Assembly (NCBI RefSeq): GCF_016595795.1
Contig: NZ_JAENHN010000071.1
Span: 1 to 64,000 of the forward strand
Length of the DNA stretch: 64,000 bases
Direction: 5' to 3'
Source of the DNA: Clostridium yunnanense
Lineage (GTDB): Bacteria > Bacillota > Clostridia > Clostridiales > Clostridiaceae
A model generated the notes under the pieces. The model worked only from the letters and a program-made list of their open reading frames with translations. It was not told the DNA's origin and did no database searches. Shown piece after piece: positions 42,064 to 51,736 of the stretch (position 1 is the stretch's first letter; the number at the start of each line of letters is the position of its first letter). A program made the translations under genes and the position numbers.

Positions 42064-43497
42064 ATGAGCATAATCAAAAATTACATTTATAATACTCTAT
42101 ATCAGGTTATGATTATGATCATTCCACTGATAACAATACCATATCTAACAAGAATCTTTAGCCCGGGCCAAATGGGGCTAAATGCATATTCGTTATCAAT
42201 AGTTAATTACTTTATGCTATTTGGTATGCTTGGTATGCAAATGTACGGTAACAGACAAGTTGGATATATAAGGGATGATAAAGAAAAACTTAGAAGATAT
42301 TTTTGGAGTTTATACTCAACGCAGATTTGTACAAGCTTAATAGCTATGGTTGCATACTATATATTTGTTGGCATCTTTATGAAGGAAAATCAGTTTATAT
42401 TCCTTATACAAGGGCTTAATATGCTTATGGTAGTTTTCGATATTTCTTGGCTGTTTATGGGCTTAGAAGACTTTAAAAAAGTTGTTATAAGAAACTCAAC
42501 AGCGAAACTAGTGGGACTGGTTAGTATATTTGTATTTGTAAGAAGTTCAGATGATCTTATAAAATATATACTGTTAACTATATTTATTAATTTAGCAGGG
42601 CTTTTAATAATGTGGACTAACATACCTAAGTCTATAAGGAAGATAGAAATCGATATGAAGATTATCAAAGAAACTATTTTTCCTTTAATTAGACTATTTT
42701 TGCCTCAAATATCTACACAAGTTTATTTGTTACTATCAAGAACCTTGATTGGAGCACTATCAGATAATGATCAAGTTGCTTATTATGATTATTCTCAGAA
42801 AATCATTAATATCATATTATCGCTAGTTGCATCTGTAGGGGTGATATTGCTGCCTAGAATTTCAAATATACTAGGACAGGGTAAAAAGGAAGAGATGAAA
42901 AAACTTGTAGAACAAACTTTTTCTTTTGTATCATATGTATCTATTCCGATGGCTTTCGGGTTAATGGGAATATCGAAAATACTAGTATCCTGGTTTTTAG
43001 ACCCTCAGTATTATGCTGTAGAGAGACTAACGGTAGCAAGTTCTATTATAATAGTTGCTGTTAACTGGGCTAATATTATAGGAATACAATATCTAGTAGG
43101 ATCAAAGCAAGAAAATAAATATACAATATCTATAGTAATATCAGGCGTAATAAACCTAATAATGAATATCATACTGATACCTAGGTACGGAGCTACAGGT
43201 GCAGTAATATCAATAATTGAGGCGGAAGTTTTAGGGATAATACTACAACTTATATTTGTTAGGAAACAGTTACCTGTTGTTAAGATGTTACTAGGTACAG
43301 GTAGGTATTGGATAGTTTCTATAATAATGATGTTTTTAGTAAGCTATGTAGGTGGTTTTATAGCTAATCCTGTATTAGCAAATGTGGTACAAGTGGTAAC
43401 TGGGGGAGTTTTCTATCTTTTAGTCATGTTCATACTAAAAGATAAGACTCAGGAATTGGTTATAAGTAAAGCAAAAGGGATTATAATGAGAAGATAA
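42064..43497 (+). CDS. Polysaccharide flippase (Wzx/RfbX-type)
   Basis: 477 residues, about 12-14 transmembrane segments, GGGAG upstream of the ATG. The start NYIYNTLYQVMIMIIPLITI, followed by PYLTRIFSPGQMGLNAYS, is typical of Wzx flippases, which move undecaprenyl-linked repeat units across the membrane. It has its own promoter and terminator, apart from the operon at 45479. A second flippase is encoded at 54202; the two are only distantly alike, so two glycans may be exported. Confidence 0.92.
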   Translation: MSIIKNYIYNTLYQVMIMIIPLITIPYLTRIFSPGQMGLNAYSLSIVNYFMLFGMLGMQMYGNRQVGYIRDDKEKLRRYFWSLYSTQICTSLIAMVAYYIFVGIFMKENQFIFLIQGLNMLMVVFDISWLFMGLEDFKKVVIRNSTAKLVGLVSIFVFVRSSDDLIKYILLTIFINLAGLLIMWTNIPKSIRKIEIDMKIIKETIFPLIRLFLPQISTQVYLLLSRTLIGALSDNDQVAYYDYSQKIINIILSLVASVGVILLPRISNILGQGKKEEMKKLVEQTFSFVSYVSIPMAFGLMGISKILVSWFLDPQYYAVERLTVASSIIIVAVNWANIIGIQYLVGSKQENKYTISIVISGVINLIMNIILIPRYGATGAVISIIEAEVLGIILQLIFVRKQLPVVKMLLGTGRYWIVSIIMMFLVSYVGGFIANPVLANVVQVVTGGVFYLLVMFILKDKTQELVISKAKGIIMRR

Positions 43498-43529
43498 GTT
43501 TTTTTACATATATATAAGTGTAAAAATAA

Positions 43530-43567
43530 AAATTCTAGTAGAATTTAATTCTACTAGAATTTTTTTG
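43530..43567 (+). terminator. Intrinsic terminator after 42064-43497
   Basis: AAATTCTAGTAGAATT (43530-43545) and AATTCTACTAGAATTT (43547-43562) are perfect complements; the centre will open as a loop. A T run follows. Confidence 0.9.
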
Positions 43568-43690
43568 TTCTGCTCTGTGATTAGATAAAATGCGCAGCAC
43601 AATTTGAACGTAAATTATATTAATATTTAGGTTCATGTCCATTACGGTATCTATCCGAAGTTTAACCTTCAAAGTTTGAACAAGAGCTAA

Positions 43691-43788
43691 AGAGTTCCTA
43701 TATCGAAACTTAATTTATACTTGTTCAAAAATCCCGGCTTCTGGGGATTTTCGGGCATGTATAAATTAATAGTTGAGCTAGGAACTCT
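43691..43788. repeat. 98-nt imperfect inverted repeat (long hairpin)
   Basis: Arms of about 45 nt with equal spacing: AGAGTTCCTA (43691-43700) / TAGGAACTCT (43779-43788), TAATTTATAC (43711-43720) / GTATAAATTA (43759-43768) and AAAATCCC (43727-43734) / GGGATTTT (43744-43751), with a loop GGCTTCTGG. The internal 10-nt mismatch is symmetric. It lies just beyond the end of the minus-strand glycosyltransferase gene. A structured 3' element, a small RNA or a MITE-like remnant are all possible. Confidence 0.7.
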
Positions 43789-43833
43789 AAAAAAAATCTA
43801 GGGTTAAGTTTAAGTAAGTACATAGGGGATAAA

Positions 43834-44946
43834 TTAAACCTTATTATTTTTTAGTTCTCTATCTATTTTTGCGCAAAGCGTCGGCCAATAAAAGTTATTA
43901 TAGGCGTAATCTTGTATTTGTACACACTTCTTCTCTAAATTAGCCTCGTTAGTGCAAGCTTTAATTAGCTTTTCAGATAATTGATTTATATCATCTATTG
44001 AAAATAAATATCCATAATTCTCATTATTAGTAATATCATATGCAGAATCAAAATTAGTAGATATAATATAACAGCCATTTTTTATTGCTTCTAGAAGCAC
44101 CAATGGAAAACCTTCATATCTTGAAGTCAAACAAAATACCTTTGCTTTTTTATATTCATTTTCTAGTTTTTCTTTATCATAAATAGCTCCAGTAAAGATT
44201 ATCTTTTCTCTTAAAGTTGGATTTTCATTTAAAAAGTTATTTATGTAATCATTAAATTTATCCTCTATTGGTCCTACAACTTTTAGTTTCCAATCATTTA
44301 ATTTATCTGAAGCAAGTTTGAACCCTTGTAATAATATCTCGTTAGCTTTTTCATAAGTTCCTATTCTTCCTACTGTTAAGATTATATTTTCCTTTGAGTC
44401 AAAGGAAACTTCTTGTCTTTCTCCATTGGAATATATGCCGTTTGGTATAAATTCAACCTTAGTTGCCCAATTTGAGTTTATGAAATTATAGAAAGATTTT
44501 GCTTCAACACTGATTAAATCTGTTTTTCTTAAAATATGTCTTTTTATAATTGACTTTAAGTCATTTTTATTGTAGTCATAATCTCGTATCTTATAATTAG
44601 CATCAAGTTTTAAATAAACTTTGCCTTTACTATTTAATAGCTTATAAGCATATATCCAGCATAGACTTCTGGATGATAGATGGAAGGTATGAAGTACATC
44701 TATTTTCTTAGCATTTTTAAATAAATATATTAATCCATCCTTGGTTGAATTTCCTGTTACTTTATCTAAATAGTTAAGTTTTAATCCTTTTACTTCAGTA
44801 TTAAGATAGTTATAGGTTTCTTCGTTTTTGTAACATACTAAAGTTGAGTTGTAGTTATAGTATTTAAATAAAATATAAGGAATCATACCCACATCTTTTG
44901 TCAGATGGATATTCTGAGCCTCAGGAAACATAGTGACAAAATTCAT
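43834..44946 (-). CDS. GT4-family glycosyltransferase
   Basis: 370 residues; GGAGG 7 nt upstream of the ATG. GT-B fold with the C-terminal GT4 block: ENIILTVGRIGTYEKANEI, IIFTGAIYDKE and SRYEGFPLVLLEAIKNG, where the Glu of EGFPLVLLEA contacts the nucleotide sugar in this family. It stands alone on the minus strand inside the polysaccharide locus. Sugar and acceptor are unknown. Confidence 0.88.
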   Translation of the reverse strand: MNFVTMFPEAQNIHLTKDVGMIPYILFKYYNYNSTLVCYKNEETYNYLNTEVKGLKLNYLDKVTGNSTKDGLIYLFKNAKKIDVLHTFHLSSRSLCWIYAYKLLNSKGKVYLKLDANYKIRDYDYNKNDLKSIIKRHILRKTDLISVEAKSFYNFINSNWATKVEFIPNGIYSNGERQEVSFDSKENIILTVGRIGTYEKANEILLQGFKLASDKLNDWKLKVVGPIEDKFNDYINNFLNENPTLREKIIFTGAIYDKEKLENEYKKAKVFCLTSRYEGFPLVLLEAIKNGCYIISTNFDSAYDITNNENYGYLFSIDDINQLSEKLIKACTNEANLEKKCVQIQDYAYNNFYWPTLCAKIDRELKNNKV

Positions 44947-45244
44947 TTTGTACCTCCGGTTAAACGTCTACTTATTTGTTTGCTTTTAATGTTTGTAAAA
45001 AAAACGATATATCACAATAAATAGTTTACAATCACAGGAACTATTTTAAATTATTCCTACACGGGTGTCTACTACTTTGTAGTAAATATATGTATTGGTT
45101 AATAATAACATACAAAGAAACTGATGGTAAATAAGTATTGCTATTAAACACAATTGTTTAAATGGCGGTATTGAAAATTAATTTCATATAAATTACAATC
45201 TGAATTAATAAGGAATTATTATGTAATTAGTGGCTTGTAAGATG

Positions 45245-45273
45245 TTACATTATTTCTAAAATAAATAATGTAA
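45245..45273. promoter_or_regulatory. Operator-like inverted repeat upstream of the polysaccharide operon
   Basis: TTACATTATTT (45245-45255), 7-nt spacer, AAATAATGTAA (45263-45273): a perfect 11-bp dyad about 62 nt before the -35 box at 45335. No T tract. Confidence 0.45.
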
Positions 45274-45334
45274 GTTATTATACATGTTTTGAAGTAAAGA
45301 GGGAAAAAATGTAATTTAGTGCATAAAATCATAT

Positions 45335-45363
45335 TAGACAATACTCTATGATTATATTATAAT
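45335..45363 (+). promoter_or_regulatory. Polysaccharide operon promoter
   Basis: TAGACA (45335-45340), 17 nt, TATAAT (45358-45363), preceded by ATAAAATCATAT. The same arrangement with ATAAAATCCTAT occurs before 54202, and TAGACA-17-TATAAT again before 59645. Confidence 0.7.
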
Positions 45364-45478
45364 AAGCATGGAAGTAAAAATATGTATTAAAAGAACGATA
45401 AATGGCGATTGTAACACAAGGCTATTTAGGAATATTGTGATATAAACATCGGTAATTATTTAAAAGGGAGGAAAGGCA

Positions 45479-46177
45479 ATGTCCATTGTAGGGGATAATG
45501 GTATGGAGATTCAATCAAGGTTGGATGCGCGTGATGCTACTAAAAGTACTATGGGTATAAATATTAAAAAACGCAGTATATATACTTGCATAAAAAGGAT
45601 AATAGATATTGTAGGATCTTTTGTAGGATTAATATTGCTTAGTCCGTTAATTCTTGTAGTATCAATTTTAATAAAGATAGATTCGGACGGAGCTGTATTT
45701 TTCTCTCAAGAAAGAATCGGACTTCATGGGAAAAGGTTCAAAATGTACAAGTTTAGGTCTATGGTGATAAACGCAGAAGAGCTAAAAGCTAGATTAGAGA
45801 AGCTTAATGAGATGAGTGGACCAATGTTTAAAATGAAGGAAGATCCTAGAGTAACTAAAATCGGTAAGTTTATAAGAAGGACAAGCATTGATGAACTTCC
45901 ACAGTTATTGAACATACTTAAGGGAGATATGAGTCTAGTAGGACCTAGACCAAGTTTACCTCATGAAGTAGAGAAATTTGAAGATTGGATGATGGAAAGA
46001 CTGGAAGTTAAGCCTGGACTAACCTGTTACTGGCAGGTATCTGGAAGAAACGACATTGATTTTGAAGAATGGATGAAACTTGATGTTAAATATGTTAGAG
46101 AAAGAGACCTATGGCTTGATATAAAACTTATATTTAAGACCTTTAAGGTGTTTTTAGGAGATGAACATGCTAGGTAG
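45479..46177 (+). CDS. Initiating undecaprenyl-phosphate sugar-1-phosphate transferase
   Basis: 232 residues; GGGAGG upstream. The short monotopic form of the bacterial sugar transferase family: one membrane helix (about 44-64) then the catalytic core with KMYKFRSMVINAEEL, RRTSIDELPQLLNILKGDMS and LVGPRPSLPHE. The Asp-Glu pair in SIDELPQ and the VGPRP block are intact. It puts the first sugar phosphate on undecaprenyl phosphate and so starts each repeat unit. First gene of the 45479-51541 operon. The specific sugar cannot be read from sequence. Confidence 0.93.
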   Translation: MSIVGDNGMEIQSRLDARDATKSTMGINIKKRSIYTCIKRIIDIVGSFVGLILLSPLILVVSILIKIDSDGAVFFSQERIGLHGKRFKMYKFRSMVINAEELKARLEKLNEMSGPMFKMKEDPRVTKIGKFIRRTSIDELPQLLNILKGDMSLVGPRPSLPHEVEKFEDWMMERLEVKPGLTCYWQVSGRNDIDFEEWMKLDVKYVRERDLWLDIKLIFKTFKVFLGDEHAR

Positions 46178-46287
46178 TGTCTGGATTAAGATTTATAAGT
46201 CTTAAGGACATTATTATTAGGTACATATTAGTTAATGTACAAGTTTGTTCTGATACATATACAACATGAATTTAGGGGGATATTATT

Positions 46288-47334
46288 ATGCTATGCGCTT
46301 TAATAATGGCTGGAGGAAAAGGAACTAGATTTTGGCCACTTTCAACTGAGGAAAAACCGAAGCAATTTTTAAATCTTTTAGGTGAAGAAACTATGCTTCA
46401 GATGACAATAAACAGGATAAAGCCAATTATACCTATAGAAAGAATATTTATTTGCACAGGAGAAAAATATGTTGGTTTGTTAAAAGAACAGCTACCAGAA
46501 ATTCTAGAAAGCAATATAATAGTTGAACCAGAAGGAAGAAACACGGCTCCATGTATAGCGCTTTCAGCTTTTGTGATAAAGAGATATTATAAAGATGCTA
46601 CAATGGTTGTGCTACCTTCTGATCATCTTATAAAGGATGAAGAAAGCTTTCTTAAGACAATAGAAGATGCTAATGAATTCATAACTGATTATAAAGGTGC
46701 AATAATAACATTAGGAATGAAACCTGATAGAGCAGAAGTAGGGTATGGATACATAAAGAAAACAAATGAGCATGTAAAAATAAATGGCAATGATATAGTA
46801 AAGGTTGATAAATTTGTTGAGAAGCCAGATAAAGATACTGCACAGAAATACCTAGAAAGTGGAGAGTATTTATGGAATGGTGGTATGTTTATATGGAAAG
46901 TTGAGAATGTACTTGAACTTATAAAACGATATCAGCATGAAACATATGAAGCTCTAAAAGATATAGAACATATTGACAATGAAGAGTTAAATGATTATAT
47001 AAAAAATAGATATTCCTTAACTAAAGAAGTTTCTGTAGACTATGGGATTATGGAGCATGCTGCTGATAGTATATATGTTATACCTAGTGATTTTGGTTGG
47101 GATGATATAGGAACTTGGGAAGCAATAGAAAGATATAGAAACAAAGATGACCTTGGAAATATACATATTGGAAAAACTAATTGTAGAAAAGGCTCAAACA
47201 ATCTTATAGTATCAACTAATTCTGAAATTATAGTAGATGGATTAGATGATATATACATAATTGAAAATGACGGCAAGATAATAGTAGGAAGAAAAGATAA
47301 CGTGAACAACGTAAAGGAATTTATAAAATTTTAG
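46288..47334 (+). CDS. manC: Mannose-1-phosphate guanylyltransferase (GDP-mannose pyrophosphorylase)
   Basis: 348 residues; AGGGGG upstream. Nucleotidyl transferase with the signature IMAGGKGTRFWPLSTEEKPK, EPEGRNTAPCIALSA, VVLPSDHLI, FVEKPD and WNGGMFIWK, which together mark mannose-1-phosphate guanylyltransferases. The C-terminal phosphomannose isomerase domain of bifunctional enzymes is absent. Supplies GDP-mannose for the glycan. Confidence 0.92.
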   Translation: MLCALIMAGGKGTRFWPLSTEEKPKQFLNLLGEETMLQMTINRIKPIIPIERIFICTGEKYVGLLKEQLPEILESNIIVEPEGRNTAPCIALSAFVIKRYYKDATMVVLPSDHLIKDEESFLKTIEDANEFITDYKGAIITLGMKPDRAEVGYGYIKKTNEHVKINGNDIVKVDKFVEKPDKDTAQKYLESGEYLWNGGMFIWKVENVLELIKRYQHETYEALKDIEHIDNEELNDYIKNRYSLTKEVSVDYGIMEHAADSIYVIPSDFGWDDIGTWEAIERYRNKDDLGNIHIGKTNCRKGSNNLIVSTNSEIIVDGLDDIYIIENDGKIIVGRKDNVNNVKEFIKF

Positions 47335-47345
47335 GATGGTAAAAG

Positions 47346-48077
47346 ATGAGAATAAGTTTGCTCAATACTGTTGTTGATAACCTAGATTTAAATGAAGCTT
47401 TAGATGAAATAGTTAAGCTTGTAAACAATAAAAGATATAATTATGTTGTTACACCAAATGTTGATCACATAATTCAATTAGAAAGAGATAAAGAATTTAG
47501 AGAAGTTTATGATAATGCAGATCTTATTTTAACGGATGGTATGCCATTAATATGGATATCTAAATTAAAAAAGACTCCTATTAAAGAAAAAGTATCGGGA
47601 TCAGACTTATTTCCAGAAGTCTGTAGCTTATCTGCAAAAAAAGGATATAGCATTTTTCTTCTTGGAGCTGCAGAAGGTGTTGCAGCAAAAGCCGCTTCAA
47701 ACCTTATGGAAAAATATGAAGGTTTAAATATATGTGGTACATATTCACCTTGTTATGGATTTGAGAAAGACGATGAAGAAATAAAAAAAATTATAGCTAT
47801 GATAAATGAGAAAAAACCAGATATATTAGCTGTTGGACTTGGAGCACCTAAGCAAGAGAAGTTTATATATAAATATAGAGAACAATTGAAGGTTCCTGTA
47901 AGTTTGGCGATAGGAGCATCTATTGATTTTGAAGCAGGTAACATAAAAAGAGCACCGAAATGGATGCAAAAAAGTGGGTTAGAATGGTTTTATAGACTTA
48001 TGAAAGAACCTAAAAGAATGTTTAAGAGATACATAATAGATGATTTGAAGATATTAGGACTATATTTTAAATATTAG
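47346..48077 (+). CDS. WecG/TagA/CpsF-family (GT26) glycosyltransferase
   Basis: 243 residues, starting 11 nt after manC (GGATGG upstream). Family blocks are all present: VVTPNVDHIIQLERDKEFRE, NADLILTDGMPLIW, GSDLFPE, FLLGAAEGVA and VGLGAPKQEKFI. TagA and WecG move N-acetylmannosamine-type sugars to an undecaprenyl-linked acceptor, so this probably adds the second sugar after the 45479 enzyme. The Asp of TDGMP is the expected catalytic base. Confidence 0.9.
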   Translation: MRISLLNTVVDNLDLNEALDEIVKLVNNKRYNYVVTPNVDHIIQLERDKEFREVYDNADLILTDGMPLIWISKLKKTPIKEKVSGSDLFPEVCSLSAKKGYSIFLLGAAEGVAAKAASNLMEKYEGLNICGTYSPCYGFEKDDEEIKKIIAMINEKKPDILAVGLGAPKQEKFIYKYREQLKVPVSLAIGASIDFEAGNIKRAPKWMQKSGLEWFYRLMKEPKRMFKRYIIDDLKILGLYFKY

Positions 48078-48092
48078 CAGAAGGATGATAGC

Positions 48093-49280
48093 ATGAAAAA
48101 CATATTGTTTTTGACTACGGAAATCCCATTTCCTTTAGATAATGGAGGTAGGATAAGAACCTATAATCTTTTAAAAGCAATGGAAAATGATTTTAGAGTT
48201 GACCTGGTTTGTTTTAGTGAAAAAAAGGATAATGAACTTAGTATAAATGAATTAAAAAAGATATGCTTTGACGTTAAAGTTGTTCATAAAATTTTTACCA
48301 ACTCATCTAGTAAAATAACTTTGATGAAAAACATGTTAAAGGGCTTATTCAGTGAAAAGCCCTTTATAGTTAGTAAATTTATAGATAATAAATATAGAAC
48401 AATAGTAAAAGATATGACGGAATCTGTTAAGTATGACTATATAATTGCTGATCACCTTAATATTTGTGGATATTTAGACCAATTGGATTTGAGCAAAGTA
48501 ATATTAAGTGAGCATAACTGTGAATATCTAATTTTGGAGAGAAGGTATCTTGAAGAAAAAAACTTCTTGAAAAAATTATATATTAAAAATGAGTATATTA
48601 AGACAGAAAAATATGAAAAGAATATATGCAAAAAAGTAGCTAAAACTATAATGCTTACTGAAGAGGATAAAAGTAAACTTATTGATGAAAGCTATAAGGG
48701 AGAAAATGTAGAGATTATTCCTATATGTATAGAGGATCTTTATGTGAAAAAGCAATATTCTAAAGAAATAAAGAATATTTTGTTTTTGGGAACTATGTCG
48801 TGGTATCCAAATGAGCAGGGGATTAGATGGTTCCTTGACAATGTTTGGACTGACATGAAGAAAACATATGAAGATTTAAATTTATATATAGTAGGAAAGA
48901 ATCCAAGTGAAAGTATTTTAAAACAGAGTAGCGATAGCGTAATAGTTACTGGATATGTTGATGATGTTAATGAATATATAGAAAAATGTGATTTATGCGT
49001 TGTTCCTCTTTTTATCGGTGGAGGAATGAGAGTTAAGATTCTTGAATGCATGAGTAAAGGAATTCCAGTGATATCAACGTCAATAGGCGCAGAAGGAATA
49101 AAGTATACTGATAATAATGAAATAGTAATTGCTAATACTTGTGATGAGTTCATAGAATCAGTTGGCAAGTTGAAGGATTATGAGTTTTATGAGAAAATAA
49201 AGGATAATGCATTTAAACTTATAAATGATGAATACTCATTAAGTTCTTTAAGATATAAATTGAAAAATGTTATGAAGTAA
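48093..49280 (+). CDS. GT4-like glycosyltransferase
   Basis: 395 residues; AGAAGGATG upstream, 15 nt after the previous gene. The N-terminal block FLTTEIPFPLDNGGRIRTYN is typical of the GT-B enzymes of exopolysaccharide loci. C-terminal blocks FLGTMSWYPNEQGIRWFLDN, LYIVGKNPS and CVVPLFIGGGMRVKILECMS support the call. Transfers an unknown sugar to the growing repeat unit in the cytoplasm. Confidence 0.88.
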   Translation: MKNILFLTTEIPFPLDNGGRIRTYNLLKAMENDFRVDLVCFSEKKDNELSINELKKICFDVKVVHKIFTNSSSKITLMKNMLKGLFSEKPFIVSKFIDNKYRTIVKDMTESVKYDYIIADHLNICGYLDQLDLSKVILSEHNCEYLILERRYLEEKNFLKKLYIKNEYIKTEKYEKNICKKVAKTIMLTEEDKSKLIDESYKGENVEIIPICIEDLYVKKQYSKEIKNILFLGTMSWYPNEQGIRWFLDNVWTDMKKTYEDLNLYIVGKNPSESILKQSSDSVIVTGYVDDVNEYIEKCDLCVVPLFIGGGMRVKILECMSKGIPVISTSIGAEGIKYTDNNEIVIANTCDEFIESVGKLKDYEFYEKIKDNAFKLINDEYSLSSLRYKLKNVMK

Positions 49281-49308
49281 TAAAAATTTACGAATTAAAG
49301 GTGATTGA

Positions 49309-50628
49309 ATGATAAAACTACGAGGTGAAGAAACACTGGCAAAAATTAATAAGTTACAAAATATATTATTCATTTTAACAGGTGTTTTCTGTACATTAGG
49401 AGCTCTAATGTTTAAAGTTGGTGGAACTCAGCTTGCTATAGTTAATCTATTTATATTTGCTGCGATAGCACTGCAACTTGTTACTCCTAAGATTCATTTT
49501 CAGAAATATAAAATTCCATTTATAGTTCTTATAATAAGTTTTAGTATATCTACAGTAGTTAGCAATTTAACTTTAGGTGGAAGCTGGGCTCCAGAAAGTT
49601 TGAGATTTACCTTGAAAATTGCATTATTTCTGTTACCGTTAGTTCTATTGTTTAGTGACGAAGAATTAAAAGAAAAAAGCAAATGCTTTTTTTATGGTTT
49701 AAAGATATCTTGTTACATACAATTGTTTTGGGAACTTGCTCAAATACTTTTATGGAATGTTTTTAGCATATCATTAAATCAAGTTGTATTTGGGGATCTA
49801 CTAAAAATTACTGTAACACATCAATGGACTTTTATTTCGGATGGATATTTTAGACCTACTGGAGTTTCTTGGGAACCTGCTAATTTATCCCTAGCACTTG
49901 TAGTAGGATTCATATTAACTAAAAATAAAATATTAAAAGTATTATTTTCTTTAGGTGTAATATTATCGACTTCAAGGACTGGTATAATAATATATTTATT
50001 AGCAGTAGGTATATATTCAGTTAGATATTTATATAATTTCAAGAAGGAAAATAGAAAAATAGAAATTAAGTTTAGAAAAAAAGAAATTATTATTTCTGCA
50101 GTTGCTTTTATAGCGCTGGTAGCTGCGATAGTTATATTTAGAGACAGCATAGTGAATAAGTTTGATATGATGCTTAATTCTGTAGCTAGAACTTTTCAAA
50201 AGCTTAATGTAGTGAATTCTGATGATTCTAGTGCTAATATGCATATGAGATATTACTTAGAAATACCTGCTTTGATTTCAAAATCAACTGTAGTAAATTT
50301 CTTGTTTGGGTATGGCACAAGTTGCGCAGGATATCCATATACTCATTTCTTTGGAATATATGATTATATACCTAATTGGAATCCAGAATCAGATTTTATA
50401 ACTACATTATTTGGAAATGGTATTTTAGGATTTGGAGCTTATTATTATTTTATGGGTATGAATTTAAAATTAAATAAAGATAATTTTAAGGGAATACTAT
50501 TGATTATTGTTCTTTTATTTGCTGGGATATTTTATCTTTATATAAGAAGTACATGGCCGCTTATTATTTTAATAATGCTTTATATAAATAAGGATAGTAA
50601 AGATAGTAAATTTGAATTAGGGGATTAA
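49309..50628 (+). CDS. Wzy-type polysaccharide polymerase
   Basis: 439 residues with about ten to twelve transmembrane segments; AAAGGTG upstream. The region SDGYFRPTGVSWEPANLSLA and ILSTSRTGIIIYLLA, plus a large loop around residues 295-360 with NFLFGYGTSCAGYPYTHF, is typical of O-antigen polymerases. It would join repeat units outside the membrane. Its stop codon is 1 nt from the next start, so translation is probably coupled. Confidence 0.85.
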   Translation: MIKLRGEETLAKINKLQNILFILTGVFCTLGALMFKVGGTQLAIVNLFIFAAIALQLVTPKIHFQKYKIPFIVLIISFSISTVVSNLTLGGSWAPESLRFTLKIALFLLPLVLLFSDEELKEKSKCFFYGLKISCYIQLFWELAQILLWNVFSISLNQVVFGDLLKITVTHQWTFISDGYFRPTGVSWEPANLSLALVVGFILTKNKILKVLFSLGVILSTSRTGIIIYLLAVGIYSVRYLYNFKKENRKIEIKFRKKEIIISAVAFIALVAAIVIFRDSIVNKFDMMLNSVARTFQKLNVVNSDDSSANMHMRYYLEIPALISKSTVVNFLFGYGTSCAGYPYTHFFGIYDYIPNWNPESDFITTLFGNGILGFGAYYYFMGMNLKLNKDNFKGILLIIVLLFAGIFYLYIRSTWPLIILIMLYINKDSKDSKFELGD

Positions 50629-50629
50629 T

Positions 50630-51541
50630 ATGGATAGTGAGAAAGGTTTTGTCAGTATTATACTGGTGAATTATAACGGAGAAAAGGATACAGTTGAATG
50701 TATTAAAAGCATTGAAAACTGTGTTAATCAAGATAACTATAATATAATAATAGTTGATAATAAGTCGAAAGAAGATTCTGTGAAATACATTGAACAGAAT
50801 ATTACTGATAAATGTATATTGATAAAAAGTGATAAAAATCTTGGGTTTGCTGGTGGTAATAATATTGGAATTAAGTATGCACTTGATCATGGTGCAGATT
50901 ATATAGCTCTTCTAAACAACGATACAATAGTGGAAACAGATTTCATAGCTGAAAACATTCAAGTGTTTAATAAATATGAAGATGCTGGTATAGTTGGCTG
51001 TAGAATTAACTATTTTAGTGACAAAGATATAAGTTGGTATGAAGGTGGATACTTAGATTGGGATAGATATCTAGGAGTTCATTATGGATGCAATGGAATT
51101 GAATCTATGAATTTTAAAGCTGACAGTGAAATTACATTTGTAACAGGTTGCTTTATGTTAATAAAAAGACAGGTTTTTGCAAAAACAGGCTTGCTTCCAG
51201 AAGAATACTTTATGTATATGGAAGATGTAGACTTTTGTGCAAAGGTTCTAGATTGTAAATTCAAAATAATATATAATCCAAACTGTATCATATATCATAA
51301 AGTAAGTATGTCCTCTGGAGGACAAGGTAGCGCTTTTGAACTAAGATATATTAATAGAAATAGAATTATATTTTCTAAAAAGTATAGAAATAGATATTCA
51401 ACGAAGAAGAAAATTAAAAATGATATCAAATTCTATCTTGCTAAGATATTTAGAACAGCTGAGTATTTTATAAAGGCGGACAATGAGAAAGCTAGAGCTA
51501 TAATATCTGGAGTAATTGAAGGTATTAAATTCAAAAGCTAG
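50630..51541 (+). CDS. GT2-family glycosyltransferase (rhamnosyltransferase-like)
   Basis: 303 residues, beginning 1 nt after the polymerase stop; TTAGGGGATTA upstream is inside that gene. GT-A fold: SIILVNYNGEKDTVECIKSI, NIIIVDNKSKEDS, LGFAGGNNIGI, ALLNNDTIVE, a DxD-type centre (NND), and YMYMEDVDFCAKV. This pattern fits the rhamnosyltransferase-like GT2 branch and would match the dTDP-rhamnose genes at 55-59 kb, but the sugar is inferred. Last gene of the operon. Confidence 0.88.
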   Translation: MDSEKGFVSIILVNYNGEKDTVECIKSIENCVNQDNYNIIIVDNKSKEDSVKYIEQNITDKCILIKSDKNLGFAGGNNIGIKYALDHGADYIALLNNDTIVETDFIAENIQVFNKYEDAGIVGCRINYFSDKDISWYEGGYLDWDRYLGVHYGCNGIESMNFKADSEITFVTGCFMLIKRQVFAKTGLLPEEYFMYMEDVDFCAKVLDCKFKIIYNPNCIIYHKVSMSSGGQGSAFELRYINRNRIIFSKKYRNRYSTKKKIKNDIKFYLAKIFRTAEYFIKADNEKARAIISGVIEGIKFKS

Positions 51542-51674
51542 GATGTACACCTCATATTGAAAAATATTATTTTTAAATTCTCTCACCAGAAGCTATGAGA
51601 GTTTTAAAAATAGATTTAGGATTGAAGTGGTACATCTATAGAAATATTTATATTTAGGTTTTAAATTTGTATAG

Positions 51675-51728
51675 AAAATAGGGTGTCCAAAATGTTTATA
51701 AAAACATCTTGAACACCCTATTTTTTAC
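51675..51728. terminator. Bidirectional terminator between converging genes
   Basis: AAAATAGGGTGT (51675-51686) pairs with ACACCCTATTTT (51713-51724), with inner pairing AATGTTT/AAAACAT. A tract on one side and T tract on the other, so it can stop both the 50630 gene and the minus-strand 51737 gene. Confidence 0.9.
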
Positions 51729-51736
51729 TTTATAAG

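Larger units (their letters stand above)
44947..45478. other. Long leader and promoter region of the polysaccharide operon
   Basis: Divergent between the GT4 gene and the 45479 operon. It contains an 11-bp inverted repeat (45245-45273), the promoter at 45335-45363 and a leader of about 110 nt. No gene or known riboswitch recognised. Confidence 0.5.

Noticed and set aside
44947-45478. Riboswitch (cyclic-di-GMP or similar) in long leaders of the glycan operons
   Set aside because: No conserved GEMM-type core words could be found by eye here or at 53510-54201; a covariance search would settle it.
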